Counted from the stretch's first letter, positions 45,816-59,616 are shown. The stretch is 64,000 nt of DNA from Clitoria ternatea (GCA_037962975.1 CM075671.1:156911501-156975500); one strand, 5' to 3'. Notes: generated by a model from the letters alone, not told the origin. Numbers and translations are program-made.

Positions 45816-45857
45816 CACTAGATCATTAGGTATTAGACAAATGTCTGATTGGCTCTA
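45811..45857 (+). pseudogene. Last codons of copia C RNase H
   Basis: The text GHTRSLGIRQMSDWL and a stop continue the frame broken at 32232, confirming that F landed in the pol gene of C. Confidence 0.88.
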
Positions 45858-45859
45858 GT

Positions 45860-45872
45860 ACAAGTGGGAGAT
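45860..45872 (+). other. Polypurine tract of copia C
   Basis: ACAAGTGGGAGAT lies directly before the LTR start TGTTGGTGTATGC, the standard copia arrangement. Confidence 0.88.
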
Positions 45873-47142
45873 TGTTGGTGTATGCACTACGAGCTATTAA
45901 TGTATCAATTTTAACTTATCAATAAAATTAGTATTTTCAGTTTTAGACTAATTTTAATGCTATATATCCTAGAATAATAGGTCATATGAGAATTATTCCT
46001 AAAACGTCACTAATCAAGTATTTACATGGGGACATGTAAATACATTAAGATTAGTGTGTGAATGTACTGATGATTTGATCTCATAAATCATGGATATATG
46101 ATATCAAGTCTTTACACGGGTACACATTAAGAGTAATGTTGTACTGGATAGACCCACCATGAGAACGTTGCATGGATTGTTACATGAGTGTCATAAATGG
46201 TTCTCAATGTGATAATGGTATATAGTCCTTCGACCTGAAGTCACTATGATTCCTACATAAGGAGTTTATCATTTTAATACAATCAAACATTATCTATAGT
46301 AAGATGACCATAAAGATTGTGATTAGGCAATAGACAAATTATGCAGAGGGATGTGAGTAATGTAGATGGAATTTGTCTCTCCTATGTGACAGGAGTGATA
46401 TCTATGGGCCATTTGATGGAGTGAGACTAACGAAATGCATGGCCATGCTAGGACGAATAAATATTAGATATTTATTCTGTAAAGTCTACTCTGGTATCAA
46501 GTAAAATGAATTGGGTCATACAAGGATGACGACGACCATGCCTTGGGCCCAATTAGATATCGTGACAAAAGGAATAAATATAAAAAATAATTATCACTTA
46601 TAGGTCATGTCGATGATAAATAATATTCAGACATAATGATATATTGCTAGATACCGATCTTATTTTATATTAATAATAAAATAGTTTATTATTAATATAA
46701 CCAAATATTTTACCTATAGGGTCACACACATAGAGTAAGCCCACCAGAGGATAGTTTTATTTTAGTTGGACTAAAATAAAACTATGTGGGCCTAACTCAT
46801 TTAGAATGAGTCGAAGCCCAATGTTTAATGAGAGCTCAGGTCAAGACCTAAGCCTATATATAGAGCATGAGATGCTCATAGGCTGCTGCTCAGAAATTAG
46901 ATTACACTAAAATTCCGTACTAGCATTCGGATCTTTGGTTTTCTGATGGGAGTGCTCGTGTGGACTCCTAAGGGCGAAGCTACAATTGCTTCAATCGAGG
47001 AACTCATTGTGCGTCTACAAGAGGTAATCCCTAGATCAAAACTTTAATTACATAATGCTTTGAGACATTTGCATTTGCAATCCTTATTTTTTTGGGAATC
47101 CTTTGTGTTTTCGCTGCCTGGCCCTAATAGGATTCCTTAACA
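45873..47142 (+). mobile_element. 3' LTR of copia C (1270 bp)
   Basis: It starts TGTTGGTGTA and ends CCTTAACA, giving TGTT/AACA termini. The last ~490 bp match the 5' remnant. The TATA box is at 46855-46862. No ORF is supported. Confidence 0.92.
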
Positions 47143-47475
47143 ACATGTCCATCCATATATTCATGAATAACATATCCTTCATCAAGGACATATCAATTTA
47201 ACCATATCATTCATTTATGATGCCTTCACACTCATTGTCATATTCATATAGATTCATAAAGGTCACACCGAATCAATACATAAATATAATTAGTGACCAA
47301 AACAGGATTTTACATACACCTCACATAACATTCTCAATAGGGTAGCCCTTTTCTCAATTGGTTTCCCTCAATGCCATACTTCTCTAGCTAATGCTTATGT
47401 TGGTGTTTAAGAATGCATATGCACGGATCCGATTTTATTCCAACAGTGATCGCAACCACTCACCTCAATTATCAT

Positions 47476-48060
47476 CACGTCGGTTTCCCACCTTGCAAGG
47501 GGTACTCCCTTCATGGAACCCCGCAAGGTCATTCATTTCGTGATTTTCATATTGTCGTCACGTCGGGTACTCCCTTTGTGGAACCCCATAAGGTTATTTA
47601 CATCATAAATTTCATCATATCGGTTTCCCACCTCACAAGGGGTACTCCCCTCGTGGAACCCCGCAAGGTTATTTACATCATAAATATCATCACATCAGTT
47701 TCCCGCCTCACAAGGGGTACTCCCCTCGTGGAACCCCATAAGGTTATTTACATCACAAATATCATCACATTGGTTTCCCGCCTCGCAAAGGGTACTCCTC
47801 TCGTGGAACCCTACAAGGTTATTTATATCACAAATATCATCACATTGGTTTCCCGCCTCGCAAGGGGTACTCCCCTCATGGAACCCTGCAAGGTTATTTA
47901 CATCACAAATATCATCACATCGGTTTCCCGCCTCGCAAGGGGTACTCCCCTCGTGGAACCCCGCAAGGTTATTTACATCACAAATATCATTACATCAGTT
48001 TCCCGCCTCGCAAGGGGTACTTCCCTCATGGAACCCCGCAAGGTTATTTACATCATAAAT
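47476..48060. repeat. Tandem array, 75-bp unit, about 7-8 copies
   Basis: Each unit runs from GTTATTTACATCACAAATAT through TCGGTTTCCCGCCTCGCAAG and GGGTACTCCCCTCGTGGAAC to CCCGCAAG. Because 75 is a multiple of three, it creates a 25-residue repeated frame. The core GGGGTACTCCCC is nearly palindromic. Confidence 0.93.
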
Positions 48061-48187
48061 GTGCTTATGCTTGCCATGCTATATATGCAATAACTCTCAT
48101 GCATGCTTTGGCTTCGTAAGGAATATTTCACCCTCTCATCTAGGGTAGGTTCATATTCATTCTAATAGCTAGTGGCTTTCAATCACT

Positions 48188-48220
<33 letters not shown>
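48188..48220. repeat. (CA)n(TA)n microsatellite
   Basis: CACACACACACACA passes into TATATATATATA. Confidence 0.95.
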
Positions 48221-49758
48221 CATTCTTCCAAATGCATATCATTCAAAATCATCAAGACCATTCAAGCCAAGTATTTTATCAAGTCAATCCACACATGGAA
48301 ATTGAATAATATATCATCAATATACTCTATCATTTGTAACCTCATCCAGGTATCATTGTCACAATCGCTCATCACAAGGTTAAATCTCTATTTCATATCA
48401 TATTCATGAAACACAACAACCAACCAATGAAGAGTGTACCATAAGGCATCAATACATACATTATCATCACACAAGGCATCATTCATTTAGAAAATACACC
48501 CCTCTCCTACCTCAAGAGAAGTAGACTTCCGGGTTTGATGATCCCGCCTCACAAGTGTTATCAAATCCTACATCAATCAATTATAGGACCCTATCAATCA
48601 TTCATCCAAGCATCATTCTCAATATATATACATACACACATGATTCTCATCATGTAGTAATTATTTACAAACTTTATTCATTCACCTAATTAGGCTTCGG
48701 GAATTCCTTCCCTTTGATCAAAGCTCATTATTACTAAAAGCAATAACCTAAGTAGTTAAGTTACCCACACATACCAATTTCACACCCAACTTTTTAAGTG
48801 GGTTTTTCATTTATGGCTTCCAATCACCATTACAAATCATCATTTATGGCAACACCTCATCATTAATAACACTCCTATTATCAATAAATGCCACTTCCTT
48901 CTACATTACACATTTCCCCAAAAATCAAAGGTTAGGGTTTCATTAAAAACCCATCAAACATCATTAACACATATGATTTATCACCTTCCAATCCACATTT
49001 TCATGTACCCTATTCATTGCCCCTAAAATTTCATATTCCTCTCACCCCACCTCAGGGTTTATGCATATATGCCTTTAAACACTCTCCCAACCATTACAAC
49101 ACATAATCTAGGGCTTTAGCACCATAAAAATAATGGAAGTTTACCTCAACCAAGAAACGAAAATGGGTTGCTAGAGAGGGAAAAGTGAGCACAAAAATAG
49201 AAGAGAAGAGAGGGGGAGTTCAAACTTCCATGGCCTCCTTCTTGCCCAGTGGTGAACGAAAATAAAGAGAGGAAGAGGCACCATTTTTACTTAATTTTGA
49301 AGGAGAAGAAAGTGAAGGAGATGAGTGGGAAAATGAGAGAAAGAAGAAGAAATGTTTTCTCTTCTTAGAAGTGGAAGCCAACATGAAAAGGGAGTGAAGG
49401 ATAGAAGTTTTGTTTTAATTTTAACCTCCTTCATTTAAAGTTTACCATTTTACCACAAACAGGATCTCTGTTTGGGCTTAATACTTTATCTAAAAATTAA
49501 TCTGAATATATATTCAGATTTTCAATAATATTATCTATAGCCCTGACCAACGGCATCTCAATCAGAGATACTTGGTCTGACACCCACATTTTAATCAGGT
49601 ATAAATCTTAGCTTATGAAGCTTAGTAATTTATGAAAAATCATATTATACTCAATTTAATTCATTTCTATATTTTTGGGGCATTAATCTTTCCATACAGA
49701 AATAATTGTCATTTATTTCCGCTTAATTGAATATTTATATAATAATTGGGATGTTACA

Positions 49759-51600
49759 GTTGGCATAGGTACGGTTTTGCTTCAAGAGGGGCACCCCATT
49801 GCTTTCTTTAGTGAAAAGCTTAATGGGGCATACCTTAATTTCCCAACCTATGACAAAAAGTTCTTTGCTTTGATTAGAGCCCTACAAACTTAGGAACACT
49901 ACTTAATTCCTAAAGAGTTTGTCATTTATAGTGACTATGAGTCACTTAAGTATATTAAGGGCCAACATAAGCTCAACAAAAGGCATGCTAAATGGGATGC
50001 GTATTTGGAACAATTCCTTTATGATATCAACCACCGAAGTGGTAAAGCTAATGTGGTAGCTGATGCCTTATCAAGAAGGCACACCCTCCTCTCTTATTTG
50101 GGTGCCACTCTTCATGGTCTTGATTAGATAAAGGAATTGTACCCAAAAGACCTTGACTTCTTTCTTGCCTATCACTCTTATGGTTCTTCTCTTGCTTCTA
50201 ATGGATTCCATAAGTTAAATGGCTTTCTCTTTAAAGCCAATAAGCTTTACATTCCTAGGGTATCCATTAGAGATCTATTACTTCTTAAGAATCATGAGGG
50301 AGGACTCATGGGGCATTTTAGGAGGGATACGACCTTATCTACCCTTATTGAGCATTTCTATTGGCCCCATATGAAACATGATGTGTAAAGACTTTGCTCT
50401 AGGTGCTTTGCATGCAAAAAGGCCAAATCAAGGGTCTCCCTTCATGGTCTTTACACTTCTTTGCCTATTCCTACATCCCCTTGGGTAGATATTAGTATGG
50501 ACTTTGTCCTTCAGGTTACCTAGGACTCAAAGAGGGATGGATTCTATTTTTGTGGTGGTGGATAGATTTAGCAAGATGGCTCACTTTATCCCTTGTCACA
50601 AGGTAGATGATGTAAGTCATATTGCTAAACTATTTTTTAAAGAGATACTTCACTTACATGGGATCCCTATAACTATTGTTAGTGATAGGGATACCAAGTT
50701 CCTTAGCCACTTCTAGAGGACCCCATGGGCTAGGCTAGGAACCAAACTTCTCTTTTCCACCACTTGCCATCCACAAACTGATGGCCAAACTAAGGTTGTT
50801 AACAGGACTCATTCTACTCTTCTTCAAGTCCTTGTTAAAAAGAATGTTAAGTCTTGGGATGAGTGTCTACCACATGTAGAATTTGCTTATAATAGGGTAG
50901 CACACTCCACCATCAAGCCTAGTCTTTTTGAGATTATGTAGAGTTTTAATCCTCTTACTCCTTTAGATCTTTTGCCTCTAGAAGTTTTTGATGATATCCT
51001 CCATATGGATAGTGAGGCAAAGGCATCTTTTGTTAGAAATCTTCATGAAGAGGTTAAACACCATATACAAATAAAAATGACCACTATGCTAGATGTGTGA
51101 ATAAAAAGAAAAAAGAAATTGTTTTAATTGGAGATTGGGTTTGGCTTCACCTAAGAAAGTAACGTTTTCCTAACCTTAGGAAGTCCAAACTCAACCCTAG
51201 AGGTGATGGTCCTTTTCAAGTCATTAGGAGAATTAATAATAATACTTATGTACTTGACCTCCCTAGTGAGTATGGGATTAGCGGTACCTTTAATATCTCT
51301 GATCTTACCCCTTGTTTTGCAGATCAACTAGATAAGGTTGCCTCGGATTTGAGGACAAATCCTCCTGAGGAGGGGGAGCATGACAGAGCCATTACCCAAG
51401 AGGAAGCCACAGACTCTTCACAGATTATAGAGATTTCCTTAGACAGCTTTAGGGGCCCTATGACTAAGTCAAGGGCCAAGAAAGCTAGAGAAGCCCTCCA
51501 AACTTATTTGGCATCATTTATAGACACCATGATTGGGCCCAAGCCCAAGGAGGAGCATTTGAGGACCCTTACCCTTTTCTCTTATTCTATAGAAGGGTAA
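49759..51600 (+). pseudogene. Reina-like chromovirus (G) pol fragment: RNase H, integrase, C-terminal end
   Basis: The sequence begins inside RNase H (VGIGTVLLQEGHPIAFFSEKLNG) and passes through VADALSRRH to the integrase. The zinc region has C..C in RCFACKKAK. The core has D in SMDFVL, D in VSDRDTKFL and then GQTKVVNR, where the usual catalytic E is K. HVEFAYNRVAHSTIKPSLFE and PRGDGPFQVIRRINNN follow. The final open part (51349-51600) includes GPMTKSRAKKAREALQTYL, the usual end of this lineage. Stops and shifts are frequent (49892, 50127, 50386, 50502, 50716, 50941). The 5' part is missing. Confidence 0.87.
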
Positions 51601-51656
51601 TGGGCTTACTTTTATAGTTTGGAACTCCTTTGGGCCTCTTTATGGGCCAAGACCAT

Positions 51657-52288
51657 TGTTGTACATATTTTCCATTCTAATATTTTAGGAGTATATTAGG
51701 ATAGTATATTAGGATTTAGTTTGGGCTACTGTTGGGCCTTGTAGTTAGTAATTTTTACATTTGGCCTTGTATTAGGCCAATTTTGTGTAGGCTTAGGATT
51801 GGGCCGTAGGAAATAATCCAAGGCCCATGATTAGCTCTAGGTGACCAAAATTTCAAGCAGCTATATAAGCTCTTCTCCTTTGTAATCACTTCATAATTTG
51901 AATGCTAATAGTTTTTAGTGTGAGAAACTCTCTTTTCTCTCTATAAAGTAGAAGCTCTAGGCTCCTTTCTCTAGTCTTATCCTTTGGACCTTCTCCCAAA
52001 TGTGGTGACATTCACTTCCTTATCTCTCTAACTCCTAGAGAGTGGTGGCACAATTTCACTATACCTTGCCTTTCTATTTCTCCTTCCATTCCCTTAGATT
52101 CCTATACTAGATCTAGTTTCCTTCACTCAAAATCCTTCATCCTCTATCATAATTCTAATTTAGTTCCTTCATCTACATCACCAATTACGTATGAATCATT
52201 TTCATTGGACAAGGATTCTTGGATCTAAGCAATCTAGAGAAGAAGATCCACCTCCCTAAGCTTGGAAATCAAGGCATTTCTTACAACA
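51657..52288 (+). mobile_element. 3' LTR of Reina-like element G (632 bp)
   Basis: The TGTTGTAC start and TTACAACA end are inverted copies of each other. The TATA box TATATAA is at 51862. The length is short, as is usual for Reina elements. Beyond the end, gypsy E reverse transcriptase text begins at once, so G had inserted into E. Confidence 0.8.
51862..51868 (+). promoter_or_regulatory. TATA box of the G LTR
   Basis: CTATATAAGC lies in the middle of the LTR, followed by a C/T-rich start region. Confidence 0.55.
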
Positions 52289-53855
52289 GTTTTCTTTGAT
52301 GACATTCTTATTATTAGTCCAACTTTTTTTGATCATATGGTTCACGTACAGTTGGTTTTAGAATTACTTTCTACTAACCGTTTTGTGTTGACCTTTCAAA
52401 GTGCATATTTGGTGTATCTACTATTAGCTACTTAGGTCATGAGATATCAAGCACAGGTGTTGCACTAGGTCCAGACAAAGTCCAAGCCATTTTAATTGGC
52501 CTAAACCACATTCACTCACCGTCCTCTGTGGATTTTTAGGCCTCACCAGTTTTTATAAAAAGTTTGTTCGAAATTATGCCTCACTCGCCACTCCCCTGGC
52601 CGATTTATTATGTTCCACTAAATTTTCATGGCATACAGCAGCCTCTCAGGCTTTTATAGAATTAAAACAAATCATGACAAAAATGCTTGTTCTACCTCTG
52701 CCTAATTTTGAAAAACTCTTTGTGGTTGAGATAGATGCTTCTGATGTTACTGTGGGTGTCGTTCTTTCCCAGGATAAACACCCTATCATTTTTTCAACAA
52801 GCACATGTATCCCCGAATGCAGACCTTCTCAGTTTATGTGCGAGAAATGTATGTAATCACTAAAGCAATAAACAAATGGTGTCAGTATCTCATAGGACAA
52901 CATTTTCATATTTATATAGACTAGAAAAGTTTGACGCACCTCATTATTCAATCATTCTAAACTCCAGAACAACTCAAATGGGAAACTAAATTACAAGGCT
53001 ACAATTTTGAAATTTTTTACAAACCTGGTTGTTCCAATAGGGTTGTTGATGCTTTATCTCACAGGTACTCGGAAGACCCTCCTCTTCTTCTAGATCTCTC
53101 GTCGCCTGTCCCAGCCATTTTGGATGAACTTAAGACTTACTTCAGTACTCATCCAAATGGTCAAGCCTTCCTCCATAAATTCCATCTGAATCATAACATG
53201 TAGAGGACTTTTTATTATTCTTATGGCACTATCTATTTCAAAAACATTCCATACTTACCTTGGATACGACAAAATCTGATCAAGGAGTTTCATGCCACCC
53301 CTTTACTGGTCACTCAAGTTTTAAGCCCACTGTTGCTTGTTTAGCAGCTACATTCTACTGGCCAGGCCTCTACAAAGATGTGAACGAATTGTCAAACATT
53401 GTTCCTCCTGGTAAATAAACAAGTACTTACCACAAAAAACAAGGCTTACTACAACCGCTACCAACTCTTAACTAAGTCTAGGAAGACCTCACCATGGATT
53501 TTATCACTCATCTCCCTACTTCTTTTGGCCATATAGTAATATGGTAATTTGTGACAGAGTTACCAAATCTGTCCATTTGCTGGCTCTACCTTCCAAGTTC
53601 ACTGCTCCGGTTTTGGCCTCTAGATTCCTCTCTGAAATCTACGAGTTACATGACACTCATAAGTCTATTGTCTCAGACCGTGACCTATGTTTTTTAGTAC
53701 ATTTTGGAAAGAGCTATTGAGATTGCAAGGCACCACACTGAAGTACAGCTCCTCTTACCATTCTGAGACCAATAGACCAACAGAGGGTTGCCTCGAGGCC
53801 TACCTCTATTGCTTCACCAGTGACCACCCCAAATAGTGGTATAAATTCTCCCACC
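52289..53855 (+). pseudogene. Ty3/gypsy family E fragment: reverse transcriptase to integrase, inactivated
   Basis: It starts at the reverse transcriptase catalytic motif (VFFDDILII). It then shows LGHEISSTGVALGPDKVQ-like text in shifting frames, GFLGLTSFYKKFVRNYA and RNase H (VVEIDASDVTVGVVLSQ). The sequence LDELKTYFSTHPNGQAFLHKFH follows, then LIKEFHATPL and integrase text to about 53855 (SDHPK.WYKF). Stops and frameshifts occur throughout, for example 52854-52856, 52921 and 53201. The same family is at 25280-25925 on the other strand. The clade within gypsy is not certain. Confidence 0.82.
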
Positions 53856-56203
53856 TGTAATTGAGTGAAATAATTAGTAAATAATTAAATATAAATTGAT
53901 TAATGTCCCAAAAATTTAGAAATAATTAGATTGGGATTTATCTTGATTATTCATGATTTATTGTGGCTTAAAGAGCTAAATTTAATACCCGATTAAAATA
54001 TGGGTGTTAGATCAAGTATCTCCGCTTGAGGTACTATTGATCAAGGCTGTCAAGAATAGTAATGTGAATCTGAACATATATTCAAAATAATTTTTGGATA
54101 AGTATTGATCCCGTACGGTAGTCCTATTTATTATAAAATAGAGAACTTTTTAATAGAAGCCAAGTTATAACATAAACTCCTTATTCTTCTCCCATTTTCA
54201 CGTGAGCATTCCCTTTCCTTTTCTCTTTCATTTTTGTCACTTTTCTTCTCCCTCATATAAGACCTCTCATTTCTCTTCTTCTGCCATAAAACTCATTAAA
54301 TTTGTAAGTCTCCTCCCATACCCAATCAATCTTGCCCCTTCTTCTTCACATTGAAAGGTGTTTGGAGCTTGGAAACTTTCTCCATTGTTTCTCCGTTTTC
54401 ATGGGCAAGCTAGGGCTTAATTTTTCTTGGAGCTTGAGGTAAGTTCCTTCACTCTTTTGATGTTCTAAGCCCTAGGTTATTGTTTTTCTTTAATTAGGAG
54501 GTGTTAAGTACAAGTGGGATATATGTGGAAGCCATTAATGATGGAAAACCCTAAGGTGAGGTGTCATAAATGCAATGTTTATGGGGGTTTGTGATGTTAT
54601 GTTAAAATAATAATAATGACATGAGAAATAATGAGCAATAATGATGGTGATGAGTTTTTCATAAAACCCTAACCCTAGGTTTTAGGGAAAATATGAAATG
54701 TGTTTGGAAGAGTTGATTTTAAGTGTGAATGTATGTTGTTTAGTGTGAAGGTGTTGTTATTAATGTTGGGAGAGTGACATTAATGATGGTGGGTACCATT
54801 GATAATGGTATATAGTCATTAATGTGGAAACCCATTTATGGGTATGGTCATTAATATGTAATAAATGACTATTGGCACCAAACCCATGGTTGTTATAGTG
54901 GATTAAATGAAATAAAAGTGGTTTGAGATTAAAATGGTATAAACACTAAATAGTTAATTAAGAACATTTAAAATCTTAATGGTTTGAATGAGAATAATTG
55001 TATGATATATTATGTGGTTTAGGAAATGACCTTATTGACGAAGTGGGACCTTCGGACAGTAATGAATATTACTTCTCTTAAGGTGGGAGGGGGTAACATC
55101 TTCTAAATGCATGATCTCATCCATTATTGATGTATATGTATGGATGTGTTTCCATGACTTGATTTGGATGAATGGTTTGATGAGTTATGTGATTTGAAAT
55201 GTAATTGGAATCATGGATGTTATGTGGTAAATAATATTTGGGATAATGATCTGGATGTCAATTTGATGTGTGGCTATGACTTGTTTGAGTTTGATGTCAT
55301 GGTTATGATTGAATGAAATATGAATATGTGAGAACATGACATGATATGAAATTGATGAAAATGTATATGGATATTGTTTGCCACTAACTAAATGAGTGAA
55401 CAAAATCCAATGATAATTGGTAGTGATTGAGAATGATAGTAATATTGAAATCCATTAAGTGATGGTGGTGAGTTGATGATTATAGAGTGACATTTTAGGA
55501 TGCACGGAGAGAGAATGCATTGATCTGTATTTGCATCCATGGCATATCATATATTGTCTGTTTTAGAATGTTAAGGGTTCCAACAGGTAGGCCCAATGGG
55601 AGGGCGACCCAGTGCACGGGCCAAATTGTTATTGTTCCCTAATGATTCAGTAGAGTCACGAAGTTGTCCATAGTTTGGTGACGAGGCACCTTATGTGGCG
55701 GGCCTAGTGGGTGGGCGACTCTGTGATGAGCAAATGACCTCAGTGTCCCTATGGGGCCCGTAGAACTTTTGGCAAGTGAGGCCATGTTGTTGATTCGCAG
55801 GTCATAGGGTGACTAGTGCTACATATGGGCGATAGCGGTTTAGTACTAATAAAAGATGGTGTTATGCATGCAAATTAAGAGATAAGTGTACACATTTACT
55901 ACTGTACTAGGGGCATAGTAACATACCTATGTTTGACCCACATGTTATATAACATTATTCCTACAGTCGGATCCGTGATTTGATAATGATTCCTTTATGA
56001 ATATGCATTAGCCATAAGAGCATTTTACATATAGCCAACGATATACCAAGTTTGGTAACTCGTAGTGGCGATGGATGATTGATGGGGAAATGGAAAAGAA
56101 CTCGTAGTACTAGCCTTGAATAGACGATTATGATTGGTGAGAATTACCAATAATTTGATATGTAATGTAAATGCGTTGATTTGTACATGTGCTAAATTGA
56201 GAT
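53856..56203 (+). mobile_element. F-related LTR fragment, first copy (K1)
   Basis: This non-coding AT-rich stretch shares order with the F LTR: a leader with GGAGCTTGAGGTAAG near 54430, GCATCCATGGCATATCAT near 55530, a GGCCCAATGGGAGGGCGACC box near 55590, and GCATTAGCCATAAGAGCAT near 56005. Its remaining third is replaced by the next LTR at 56204. No gene is seen. Confidence 0.7.
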
Positions 56204-59100
56204 TGTAACATCCCAAATTTTAGAGAAATAAATTAAGTGGTTAATGATAATTAATTATTTATGGTCCAATACATGTGGGAAAATTAACTAGACACTAATT
56301 GTGATTTATCAGTAAATTAAAATTTACTAAAACCAAAAAATTTAACAGAATGTGTGGGACCTATTAAATAATTTTAGGCATTTGATGGGTCTAGAATATT
56401 GAGGAAATTATTATGGTCACAGTGGTATGATTAAAATAATTTTTACTGTTGAGAAGACATTTATACGAACATGATGTATATTAGTAAATGATGAAAATAC
56501 GAGTGAAAATAGAAATAAAAGAAATTGTAAATCCCTTTTCTCCTCTCTATATCACCGTGCATGTTTTTCCCTCTCTCATTTACTCACTTTTGTCCATTGG
56601 ATAAAGGGAATTATTGACCATTGGTAAGTAAAAAGGTGCATCCTTTTAACCATTGGGTAATACCCAATTTTATCAAATTTGTCCCTTTCTCTTTCTTAAT
56701 TTTTGGTAGCTTCATTCTTCTCTTATTTCACTCTATTGTTTTTCATCTTTTTCTTCCCCTCTCCTTGCAAAAAACCATCCACCACCTCCCATGGCCATTT
56801 TCACTTAAAATCAAGAGGATTCTTTGGATTTGTGAAGCATATATAGGACATTGAGGCAAGTCTTGGATCATTTTCTCCTTCCTCTCTCATTTTCATTTTG
56901 GGCTTAGAGCTTGGTGGGAGGTAAGAATTCCTTGCCTTATTGTTCCATTTGTTGGTTTTAATGTTGTTTAAGCTTGAAATGGTGGAATTGAGTATTATGG
57001 ATGTTAATGGACATGGTGAAACCTAAGGCTTGGACAATTGAAATGTGATTCTTGGTTATAGCTTAGTGTTACACGAAAATAAGGGTCATTGTACTTGTAA
57101 TGGTTCAAGATATTGGTTAAGATTGTTGTTGGGTGATTTTTGATAAAACCCTAAGTATTGGTATTTTAGGGTTTTTGGCCAAGTTAATGGTGTTGATGAT
57201 TTTATGCCCTTAGAATAATTTTATATAAAGAAAATAAAAATTTTTGGAGGATTGGAATTAATTATTAATGTTGATAAAGTTTTGAACTAAGTTAAATGTT
57301 ATTATAGATGATGATATATGCATGTGAAACCCAAACCCTAGGTTAGATGACCATTGGGATTTATTGGTTGCTGTGTATAATTGATTTGGTACATTAGTGG
57401 TGATGTTATGCTTGAAAATGATGCATGAAAAATTATTAGAATTGATGCTTGCCAATTTAAATGTAAGCCCTTGGAATTGTAATTTGGGGCTTTTAACAAA
57501 GTTTGAGAAATTGATGATTTTAGGCCATAAGAGTTATTTTGTAGGTGAAAATGAGGTTTGTAATGATTAGCATTAATTATTGTTATTGATGGTTAAGGAA
57601 CCATGTTGAAATGTGAAAATAGTGGTTATTGGATTTTAATGAACCTTAATTCTAAAATTTGGGAATATATATATATATATTGTGGTTAAGGGAATTAATT
57701 TTTAAGCGTGAATGTATGATACCTAGGTGTGGTGTTGTTATTATGGTGGAAAATGACATTAGTAATGGTAGGTGACCATTGATGATGGAACTCATGGATG
57801 AGTGTTGCCATAAGATGTATAGAAATGAATGTGAACACCAAAACCATGGTGGTTGTGATGGATTAATGAAATAAAATTATGGTTTGATGAGGTCTTAGAC
57901 CATAATAAGTGTTATTTGGACTTGTTGATTGATGTTAGTTCAAAAGAGTCTAAGATGGTTTATGTTGAACCTTAATGATGACATTTGGATGATTTATATA
58001 AGGTTGGACACATTATGGATGATGGGTGTGATATTATTGTTGTTGGATATGGCTAACCCTTTAAGACTTAGAAAATCTTAGTTTTGAGAAAGAAATTCCT
58101 AAAAACCTAACACAATTGTGTGAATTGATATTTCGATAAGTCTAGGACTTGTTATTAAGCTTTATGATATGTTAATAATTGTTTAAAATTGTGATGATGC
58201 CTTGAATGGCAAATTGATTGATATTCATATATATGTTAATGTAAGATCTATTTTGAACAATGAGCAGGGTTGTTGAATGGCTCGGATTACTTCCCTTGAG
58301 ATAGGAAAGGAGTTTATATTCTAAATGCATGATTTGAATAATTGATGATTAATATATATAATGTTGCTCATGTTTGCCTTACTATAGTTATGTTGAAATG
58401 ATGTGATGATTGATATTGTGATGATGAGGTGCTTGGCAAATATGTGATTGCATTTAGAATGTATATATGTATGTGGTGTGTCCTTAGTGGTGATTCATAA
58501 TGACTTGAGGTTTTGGAAAAAGTGTGTCCTATGTTATATTGTGAAAACCATGTATGTTTCACCACTATTGATGAGATATGATAATTGATGATGAGGATTG
58601 AATGATGTGGTATGTGACATACCCATGAGTGAAGATGAAAATATTGAGACAATGATTGAATGCCATCGTGTTTGTTTCCAATTAGTGAATTAGAAATGAT
58701 GTTGAAAAATTAAGATAATCAAAGAGATTGTGAATGTCACACTACAACTTGAAACAATGGCAAGATAATTAAAATTGAAATCCACCAAGAATTGTGTTGT
58801 GACAATGTATATGTTGGTGTTATACATTTGAAGTATACTTGTTGATATGCCTTCTTGATTTCCATACGTGGATTAATATTAATGAGACTCCTTGGCTACT
58901 ATGTTGTGAACAATGTAAATTGATGCCTTAGAGATTATGTGACAAGTTGTATGCCCAGGAGAGTATTATAATTGGTTGCATGCCACTAACTCTAATGTAA
59001 GTATAAAATGTACCCCTAAATTAGAAGGTGGGAGATTCTTATGAAGCTGAGGCTAACATATGCATTCTTGCATTCATGCAATGTATAGCATATCATATTA

Positions 59101-59390
59101 TATGTGGTTGCAATCACTTGACATGTCGAAATGATTGAGATCTTACGGGATCTTGTGAAAATGACACTTTGCGAGGGAGAAATATTCAAATGGTTATACA
59201 TGGTTGCGATCATATGACACGTCGAAATGATTGAGATCTTGCGGGATCTTGTAAAAAGGACCCTAGCGGGGAAAAATATTCAAACAATTATATGTGGTTG
59301 CGATCATATTGACATGTCAAAATAATTGAGATCTTGTAGGATCCTATGAAAGAGAGCCTTGTAGGGGGATGAATATTTGAGTAACTATGC
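59101..59390 (+). repeat. Tandem repeat, about 95-bp unit, three copies
   Basis: Copies start at 59101, 59197 and 59291, with a partial fourth near 59388. Each has TATGTGGTTGCGATCA, then GACATGTCGAAATGATTGAG and ATCTTGCGGGATCTTG, then a GGGGAAAAATATTC-like end. Confidence 0.88.
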
Positions 59391-59616
59391 ATGGTTGTGA
59401 TAACTTAATATACTGTGTACACATGTGTTATAAATCGGATTCGTTGTATATGCATTTCATATTATGACATATACATTAGCCATAGGAATATAGGATTTGA
59501 GTTGGAGATGGCCAAGAAAAATGATAACCTATTGAGAGTGTGAATTGAGGAAAGATGTAAAAACTTGATGTTGATACTTGTGATAAACCATGATAATGAA
59601 GGGCAATGTGAATGTG

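Larger units (their letters stand above)
25926..47142 (+). mobile_element. Ty1/copia element C, split by element F
   Basis: The order is LTR remnant, tRNA-iMet PBS, long leader, gag, protease, integrase, reverse transcriptase, RNase H, polypurine tract, 3' LTR. The RNase H end is divided: it stops at 32232 and continues at 45811 after element F. Many frameshifts and stops show that it is dead. Without F the element is about 7.6 kb. Confidence 0.92.
47143..49758 (-). mobile_element. F-related LTR on the minus strand (H), truncated
   Basis: On the minus strand it starts TGTAACATCCCAATT at 49758. It shares landmarks with F: AAAGGAATTCCCGAAGCC near 48690-48710, a pyrimidine-rich leader with GAGGTAAAC near 49143, and a CTTCTCTTGAGGTAGGAGAGG-like box near 48505-48525. 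Its far end is cut at 47143 where copia C ends. It contains a 75-bp tandem array and a CA/TA microsatellite. The 226-codon plus-strand frame across the array is a repeat artefact. Confidence 0.75.

Noticed and set aside
47413..48093. A 226-codon frame with a 25-residue repeat
   Set aside because: The 75-bp tandem array forces an open repeated frame. There is no start context, and the other strand is an LTR.
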